DNA from: Streptomyces rugosispiralis
GTDB lineage: Bacteria; Actinomycetota; Actinomycetes; Streptomycetales; Streptomycetaceae
DNA: 64,000 nucleotides
Direction: 5' to 3'
Assembly: GCF_024505145.1 (NCBI RefSeq)
Contig: NZ_JANIAA010000043.1
Span: 1 to 64,000, forward strand
Part shown: piece by piece, positions 58,935-64,000 of the stretch
How the letters are laid out: every line of letters starts with the position of its first letter
How positions within the stretch are numbered: the stretch's first letter is position 1
Position numbers and translations under genes: made by a program
The notes under the pieces: generated by a model
Database searches by the model: none
Seen by the model: only the letters and a program-made list of their open reading frames with translations
Told to the model about the DNA's origin: nothing

Positions 58935-59727
58935 CCTGGACCACCACCTTCCGGGTCGCCACCGATTGCAGCGCCCGTCCGGCCGCCAGCAGTGCCACCG
59001 CCCACCCCGCCTGGAAGCCGAGCGCCTCCAGCAGCCCCGAGCCCCGGCGCTCCTCCAGGAAGATATCCGCCGGCACCTGGAGCATCGCCGCCCAGGGCAG
59101 CGCGCGGGCGATCTCGCCGAGCCGCCCGGGGAAGACGTTGAGCGGCAGGATCATCCCGGAGAAGAACAGGCACAGCAGTCCGCTCAGCATGGACAGCCCC
59201 GTCCCGTCCAGCAGCCAGAAGGAGGCGAGCGACACCAGATAGCGCACCGCGAAGCCGACGCACACCGCGAGCGCCACGGCGAGCAGGAACCACAGCCAGG
59301 TCAAGGGTGAGGCGGGCAGCCGGAGTTCGAACACCAGCGCCCCGACGGCCATCGGCACCACACCGCGCCCCAGCAGCTGGAACGCCGCCCGGCCCAGCTC
59401 GGTGGCCAGCCACCACATCTGGAGGTCGACCGGGCGGTAGAGGTCCACGGCGATGTCCCCGGAGCGGATGCGCTCCTGGAGCTCCTCCTGGAAGCCGCCG
59501 CCCATCAGCGCCACGGCCGCCAGCAGCGCCTGGCCGAGCCAGACGAAGGTCAGCGCCTGGGCGAGGTCGTAGCCGCCGAGGTGCGGCCGCTCGTCCCACA
59601 GCGCGGTGTAGGTGTAGGCGAGGATGAAGCCGAAAACCGTGTTGGTGAAGACCCCGGCCACCGTGGCGACCCGATACGTCGCGTAGCGTTTGAAGCCGCT
59701 GACCGCGACGGCCGCGTACAGCCGCAT
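58927..59727 (-). CDS. ABC-2 type membrane protein B
   Basis: 266 residues. Opening YAAVAVSGFKRYATYRVATVAGVFTNTVFGFILAYTYTALWDERPHLGGYDLAQALTFVWLGQALLA, then a loop SGDIAVDLYRPVDLQMWWLATELGR and more helices. It resembles the paired protein at 58116, as in heterodimeric ABC-2 exporters. ATG 59727 was chosen; it has no strong ribosome site, but the sequence before it is a Gly/Arg-rich extension. First gene of the three-gene operon. Confidence 0.87.
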   Translation of the reverse strand: MRLYAAVAVSGFKRYATYRVATVAGVFTNTVFGFILAYTYTALWDERPHLGGYDLAQALTFVWLGQALLAAVALMGGGFQEELQERIRSGDIAVDLYRPVDLQMWWLATELGRAAFQLLGRGVVPMAVGALVFELRLPASPLTWLWFLLAVALAVCVGFAVRYLVSLASFWLLDGTGLSMLSGLLCLFFSGMILPLNVFPGRLGEIARALPWAAMLQVPADIFLEERRGSGLLEALGFQAGWAVALLAAGRALQSVATRKVVVQGG

Positions 59728-60028
59728 CCGCCCCCGCCTCCCCTTCCCGACCGCACCGCCCGGCCGGCCCGACCGCACCGCCCCGAACGGCGCCAAAATC
59801 CGGAGCCTAGTGGGGTGACGGGAGAGACGGCCAGGCATTATTCACCGGATGGTGTGAGCGGAATCATCCATTCGACCGGTCACAGACCAGTCACAGGTGC
59901 GCGCCTCGTCCTCGGCCCGGAACGGATGATGCGACAGTGTTTTATCGGGCGTACGACGCGAATCGCCCGACCGTGCACGATCCCACCGCCGCGCAACCTT
60001 CGACGGCGGCCGAGGAGTCTCAGGAGAC
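59728..60028. promoter_or_regulatory. Divergent promoter region between ABC operon and PBP gene
   Basis: 301 bases without a gene. Inverted repeat TCGGGCG (59945-59951) and CGCCCGA (59964-59970), spacer 12, lies about 60 bases before the penicillin-binding protein start. Two direct copies of GTCACAG occur near 59878 and 59890. AGGAGAC immediately before ATG 60029 is the ribosome site. No clear -10/-35 boxes. Confidence 0.4.
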
Positions 60029-62383
60029 ATGAACGACGAGCCCCAGCTGATCGATGGTGGCGTGGCCGGAACGGGTGACCGGCCCGGCGCCGGCGATGGC
60101 AACCACGACACGCCGCACCGCGCGGACGGCCTGCCGGAGGGCAAACCGGCCAAGGGCAGAAAGGGGCGTCCCCAGCGCACCGGATGGCGCCGTCTGCTGC
60201 CCACCTGGCGCATGGTCCTCGGGGGCTTCCTGCTGATCGTCCTGCTGATCGCGGGCGGGCTCGTCACCGGCTATCTGCTCGTCGAGATCCCCCCGGCCAA
60301 CAAGGCCGCCATCGCCCAGAGCAATGTCTTCCTCTACTCCGACGGCTCCCAGCTGGCCCGCGAGGGCACGGTCAACCGGGAGAACGTCCAGCTGAGCCAG
60401 GTGCCCAAGCGGATCCAGCACGCGGTGCTCGCGGCCGAGGACCGGGACTTCTACGCGGAGTCGGCCATCGACCCCCAGGCGATGCTCCGGGCCGCCTGGA
60501 ACACCGCCACCGGCAAGGGCAAGCAGTCCGGCTCCACCATCACCCAGCAGTATGTGAAGAACTACTACCTGGACCAGGAGCAGACGGTCTCCCGCAAGGT
60601 CAAGGAGTTCTTCATCGCGATCAAGCTGGACCGCGAGGTGAGCAAGGACAAGATCCTGGAGGGCTACCTCAACACCAGCTACTTCGGGCGCAACGCCTAC
60701 GGCATCCAGGCCGCCGCCCAGGCGTACTACGGCAAGGACATCGGCGAGCTGAACACCGCCCAGGGCGCGTATCTCGCCACCCTGCTGAACGCCCCCAGTT
60801 CCTACGACATCGTCGCCCACCCGCAGAACAAGGGCCGGGCCATGGCCCGCTGGAACTACGTTCTGGACGGCATGGTGAAGAAGCACTGGCTGACCAGGGC
60901 CGAGCGGCAGAAGATGACCTTCCCCGGGCCCTCCGAGGCCAAGGCCCCCTCCGGCATGTCCGGCCAGCGCGGCTATCTCGTCGAGGCCGTCGAGGACTAC
61001 CTCACCAGCAACGGGGTCATCGACGAGCAGACCCTGGCGCGCGGTGGCTACCGCATCACCACCACGATCGACAAGGACAAGCAGGACGCCTTCACGGAGG
61101 CCGTGCGGGACCGGCTGATGAGCAAGCTCAGCAAGGACCGCAAGGTCGACCGCTACGTCCGCGCGGGCGGCGCCTCGATCGACCCCAAGACCGGGAAGGT
61201 GGTCGCCCTCTACGGCGGGATCGACTACACCAAGCAGTTCGTCAACAACGCGACCCGCCGTGACTACCAGGTGGGGTCCACCTTCAAGCCATTCGTCTTC
61301 ACCTCGGCGGTGCGCTACGGGGCCACCACCCAGGACGGCCAGACGATCACCGCGGACACCCTCTACAACGGCGACAACAAGCGCGAGGTCATCGGCTCCG
61401 GCGGGCCCACCGGCTACGCCCCGGCCAACGAGGACGACGTCGACTACGGCGACATCGACGTCACCACGGCCACCGACAACTCGGTGAACTCGGTGTACGC
61501 GCAGATGGCCGAGGACGTCGGCCCCTCCAAGGTCAAGCAGACCGCCATCGACCTGGGCCTCCCCAGGCGCACCCCCGATCTGCACGCCTCCCCCTCGATC
61601 GCGCTCGGCCCGGCCACCGCGAGCGTGCTGGACATGACCGAGGCGTACGCGACCCTCGCCAACCACGGCGAACACGGCCGGTACAGCCTGGTCGAGCGGG
61701 TCACCAAGGACGGTGCGCGGATCAATCTCCCGGCGCGGGAGAGCCGCCAGGCCATCCCGCGCGGCGCCGCCGACGCCACCACCGCGATACTGCAGAGCGT
61801 GGTCGACGGCGGCACCGGCACCGCCGCCCAGGGCGCCGAGCGCCCGGCGGCGGGCAAGACCGGCACCGCGGAGGAGGACAAGGCCGCCTGGTTCGCGGGC
61901 TACACCCCGGATCTGGCGACCGTGGTCGCGGTGATGGGCCAGGACTCCAACACCGGCGTGCAGAAGTCGCTGTACGGGGCGACGGGGCTGGAGCGGATCA
62001 ACGGCGGCGGCTACCCCGCCGAGATCTGGGCGCAGTACACGGCGGGGGCGCTGGACGGCAAGGAACCGGCCGAGTTCGATCTGCGGCTGGAGGACGGCAC
62101 GGACACCCCCGACGGCTCCGAGACCCAGCAGCCCACGGGCTCCCCGCCGCCGGTGGTCACCACTCCCCCGACCGGCGCCCCGCCGGACACGTCGGTCCCG
62201 ACGGCGCCGACCGACACCGCGCCGACCCTGCCGACGGACGAGCCGACGATCCCCACCCCGCCGACGGACTTCCCCACCGGCGGACCGACGACCGAGCCCG
62301 GCCCCGGGGGCCCCGGCGGCCCCGGCGACCCGGGTGGGCCAGGTGATCCTGGCGGCGACCCGGGAGGCCCGGTGGGCGGCTGA
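60029..62383 (+). CDS. Bifunctional penicillin-binding protein (class A PBP)
   Basis: 784 residues. Cytoplasmic basic N-terminus, one membrane helix at about 62-85 (MVLGGFLLIVLLIAGGLVTGYLL). Glycosyltransferase family 51 domain with AAEDRDFYAE (catalytic Glu137) and QYVKNYYL...RKVKEFFIAIKL. Transpeptidase: SxxK at Ser417 (GSTFKP), SxN at about 485 (NSVNSVY) and KTG at about 610 (AGKTGTAEE). The C-terminal 80 residues are a Pro/Thr/Gly-rich extracellular tail. It polymerises and crosslinks peptidoglycan. ATG 60029 is the natural start. Confidence 0.95.
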   Translation: MNDEPQLIDGGVAGTGDRPGAGDGNHDTPHRADGLPEGKPAKGRKGRPQRTGWRRLLPTWRMVLGGFLLIVLLIAGGLVTGYLLVEIPPANKAAIAQSNVFLYSDGSQLAREGTVNRENVQLSQVPKRIQHAVLAAEDRDFYAESAIDPQAMLRAAWNTATGKGKQSGSTITQQYVKNYYLDQEQTVSRKVKEFFIAIKLDREVSKDKILEGYLNTSYFGRNAYGIQAAAQAYYGKDIGELNTAQGAYLATLLNAPSSYDIVAHPQNKGRAMARWNYVLDGMVKKHWLTRAERQKMTFPGPSEAKAPSGMSGQRGYLVEAVEDYLTSNGVIDEQTLARGGYRITTTIDKDKQDAFTEAVRDRLMSKLSKDRKVDRYVRAGGASIDPKTGKVVALYGGIDYTKQFVNNATRRDYQVGSTFKPFVFTSAVRYGATTQDGQTITADTLYNGDNKREVIGSGGPTGYAPANEDDVDYGDIDVTTATDNSVNSVYAQMAEDVGPSKVKQTAIDLGLPRRTPDLHASPSIALGPATASVLDMTEAYATLANHGEHGRYSLVERVTKDGARINLPARESRQAIPRGAADATTAILQSVVDGGTGTAAQGAERPAAGKTGTAEEDKAAWFAGYTPDLATVVAVMGQDSNTGVQKSLYGATGLERINGGGYPAEIWAQYTAGALDGKEPAEFDLRLEDGTDTPDGSETQQPTGSPPPVVTTPPTGAPPDTSVPTAPTDTAPTLPTDEPTIPTPPTDFPTGGPTTEPGPGGPGGPGDPGGPGDPGGDPGGPVGG

Positions 62384-62414
62384 GCGGCGCCCCGAGGGGG
62401 CGCGGAGCGGATCT

Positions 62415-63100
62415 TTCCCCTCCCCGCCCCTTCCCGAAACCGGGGCCCCGCCCCAGCCCCCGAGCCGGGGCCGCGCCCCGTCCCACGGCATCGATATGCG
62501 GCTCCGCCGCGCGGCAGGGGCTCCACCCCAGGCCCCGAGGTCCAGGGGCAGAGCCCCGGTTTCGGGGGCTTGGGGCAGAGCCCCGGTTTCGGGGGCTTGG
62601 GGCAGAGCCCCGGTTTCGGGGTCTGGGGGCAGAGCCCCCGTTTCCGCCTGGGGCAGAGCCCCGGCCCGGGAGCCTGGGGCGAAGCCCCGGCCCGGAAGCC
62701 TGGGGCAGAGCCCGGTACGGGGGCCTGGGGCGAAGCCCCGAGTCCGGGGGCCTGGGGCAGAGCCCGGTACGGGGGCCTGGGACAGAGCCCCGGGTCCGGG
62801 GGCCTGGGACAGAGCCCCGGGTCCGGGGGCCTGGGACAGAGCCCCGGTTTCGGGGCCTAGGGGCAGAGCCCCGGTTTCGGGGTCTGGGGCGGAGCCCCCG
62901 TTTCCGCCTGGGGCAGAGCCCCGGCCCGGGGGCCTGGGGCAGAGCCCGGTACGGGAGCCTGGGGCAGAGCCCGGTACGGGAGCCTGGGGCAGAGCCCGGT
63001 ACGGGAGCCTGGGGCAGAGCCCGGTACGGGGGCCTGGGGCGGAGCCCCGGCCCGGGGCCTGGGGCGGAGCCCCGGTTTCGGGAAGGGGCGGGGAGGGGAA
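62415..63100. repeat. GC-rich degenerate repeat array 2 bounded by a 40-base inverted repeat
   Basis: Between the PBP gene and the GroES-like gene lie dozens of units of the type CCTGGGGCAGAGCCCCGG and CCTGGGGCAGAGCCCGGTAC. The edges are 40-base inverted repeats: 62415-62454 and 63061-63100 differ at one position. The last 27 bases of the right edge recur with one mismatch at 42284-42310 at the end of array 1. Reading frames through it have no coding bias. Confidence 0.85.
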
Positions 63101-63148
63101 CAGCGCGCCGCAGGCGTCACGACCCGGCGGGCGCCCCTGGACGGTCGC

Positions 63149-63490
63149 CTACAGGTACAGCCCCGTGGAGTCGTCCGCGCCCTCCAGCCGCTCGGCGGCC
63201 ACGGCGTGCAGATCGCGCTCCCGCATCAGTACGTAGGCGACCCCGCGGACCTCGACCTCGGCCCGGTCCTCCGGGTCGTAGAGCACCCGGTCACCGGGCT
63301 CCACGGTCCGTACGTTCTGCCCGACCGCGACCACCTCGGCCCAGGCCAGCCGCCGGCCGACCGCCGCGGTGGCGGGGATGACGATTCCGCCGGACGACCG
63401 GCGCTCACCCTCCGGAATGTCGGTACGGACCAGCACGCGATCGTGCAGCATCCGGATGGGCAGCTTGTCATGGGTCGTGTTCGCACTCAC
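63149..63490 (-). CDS. GroES-like co-chaperonin family protein
   Basis: 113 residues. IRMLHDRVLVRTDIPEGERRSSGGIVIPATAAVGRRLAWAEVVAVGQNVRTVEPGDRVLYDPEDRAEVEV matches the GroES beta-barrel with the mobile loop region GGIVIP. The C-terminus (LMRERDLHAVAAERLEGADDSTGLYL) is longer than in housekeeping GroES. GTG 63490 was chosen because homologues begin close to the DKLPIRMLHDR segment. No groEL is next to it; a standalone GroES-like protein in this place is common in Streptomyces. Confidence 0.82.
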   Translation of the reverse strand: MSANTTHDKLPIRMLHDRVLVRTDIPEGERRSSGGIVIPATAAVGRRLAWAEVVAVGQNVRTVEPGDRVLYDPEDRAEVEVRGVAYVLMRERDLHAVAAERLEGADDSTGLYL

Positions 63491-63558
63491 GCCATGACCG
63501 TACCTGGCCGGAGGGCGAGATGAAGCCTTCAGGGGGGCCGGAGCCCGCCGCCCTTCCC

Positions 63559-63921
63559 TCACCGGCGCCGCTTGGCGCACCGCGCGGAGCGGGACGTCTT
63601 GGCGGACCGGGAGGACCTGGCCGAGAGCGCGAGCAGGCCGACCAGCCCGGCCACCAGGAGCGCGGCCGGCACGATCCGCTCCATGCGGGGCTCGCCCTCC
63701 TCCGACACCAGCTGGCCGCGCACGCCCGTCACCACTCGGTTGACGGACACATAGGCCCGCCCGGCGGTCCGGTCCACGGCCGACGCCGCCTTCGCCTTCG
63801 CGTCCCCGATGATCGTCTTCGGGTGCACCCGCACCCCGATCTCGTCGAGCGTCACGGCGAGCTCCTGCCGCCTGCGGGCGATGTCCGCCTCGATCTGCGC
63901 AGGGGTCCTGGCATCCGACAC
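63559..63921 (-). CDS. DUF3618 family protein
   Basis: 120 residues. SDARTPAQIEADIARRRQELAVTLDEIGVRVHPKTIIGDAKAKA is the DUF3618 signature. A hydrophobic helix (IVPAALLVAGLVGLLAL) and a basic Arg/Ser/Lys tail follow. It is a small membrane-associated protein, unknown role, usually found near the GroES-like gene. GTG 63921 has GGAGG eight bases upstream. The last 79 bases of the window hold no gene that I can support. Confidence 0.85.
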   Translation of the reverse strand: MSDARTPAQIEADIARRRQELAVTLDEIGVRVHPKTIIGDAKAKAASAVDRTAGRAYVSVNRVVTGVRGQLVSEEGEPRMERIVPAALLVAGLVGLLALSARSSRSAKTSRSARCAKRRR

Positions 63922-64000
63922 CGCGCTGCCTCCGTCAGTCTCGATGATTCGTAGTGGACAGTCTGTCAGCTCGCTCTCCTCACCGCCCCACGGCACCCCC

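Noticed and set aside
62334..63236. Frames across the second array that would extend into the GroES-like region
   Set aside because: Repetitive GAEPRPG-type peptides from the repeat, without start or function.
1..64000. CRISPR array or transposase
   Set aside because: No regular direct repeats with unique spacers and no DDE/recombinase motifs were found on either strand.

Overview
The window is high-GC actinobacterial DNA and almost certainly comes from Streptomyces. The signs are strong third-position G/C coding, GTG starts and ATGA/GTGA overlaps, a glxA-GH6 tip-polysaccharide locus, an XRE/DUF397 pair, an RsbW-like kinase, class E/F sortases and DasR-type operator sequences. Functional calls rest on motifs read from the translations; no database search was possible.

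1-25.6 kb: an unrecognised biosynthetic gene cluster. From 15450 down to 62, about 19 genes run on the minus strand with tiny gaps or 1-4 base overlaps, so they look like one operon. It encodes a discrete (type II) highly reducing polyketide or fatty-acid-like synthase: two acyl carrier proteins, a malonyltransferase, a ketoreductase, two hot-dog dehydratases (one degenerate), an enoyl reductase with Y-x6-K spacing, a double hot-dog protein, three ketosynthases with intact Cys-His-His and three ketosynthase-like proteins that have lost the cysteine (chain-length-factor-like). Three small DsrE/TusD-like proteins sit in the middle, and a DsbA/HCCA-isomerase-like protein and a membrane-anchored alpha/beta hydrolase end the operon. 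There is no adenylation enzyme, NRPS, glycosyltransferase or P450. Around it lie three paralogous LuxR-type HTH regulators, two MFS exporters, a zinc dehydrogenase, an LLM-type flavin enzyme, and an ABC substrate-binding protein plus permease with no ATPase alongside.

25.9-35.6 kb: small regulatory genes (anti-sigma kinase, XRE/DUF397), a chitin-type LPMO with a DasR-like site, tRNA-Lys(CTT) with a strong downstream hairpin, a four-gene export-related operon around a DUF1906 glycoside-hydrolase-like protein, a DUF642-like secreted protein, a large imperfect palindrome and a FadR-type regulator.

35.6-41.5 kb: an operon pairing a cis-prenyltransferase with an MpaB/Lcp-like oxygenase carrying EF hands. 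It abuts a cslA remnant (only the last transmembrane part is left), intact glxA and a GH6 lipoprotein.

41.5-64 kb: mostly conserved chromosomal genes: class F and class E sortases with an LAxTG surface protein, a HAD phosphatase, a ROK regulator facing a Gfo/Idh/MocA dehydrogenase over a perfect operator, FAH hydrolase, YidC-like insertase, DUF445, SGNH hydrolase, DUF1707, an ABC-2 exporter, a bifunctional penicillin-binding protein, a GroES-like protein and DUF3618. Two long GC-rich arrays (41.6-42.3 and 62.4-63.1 kb) and a 76-bp dispersed repeat fill intergenic spaces.
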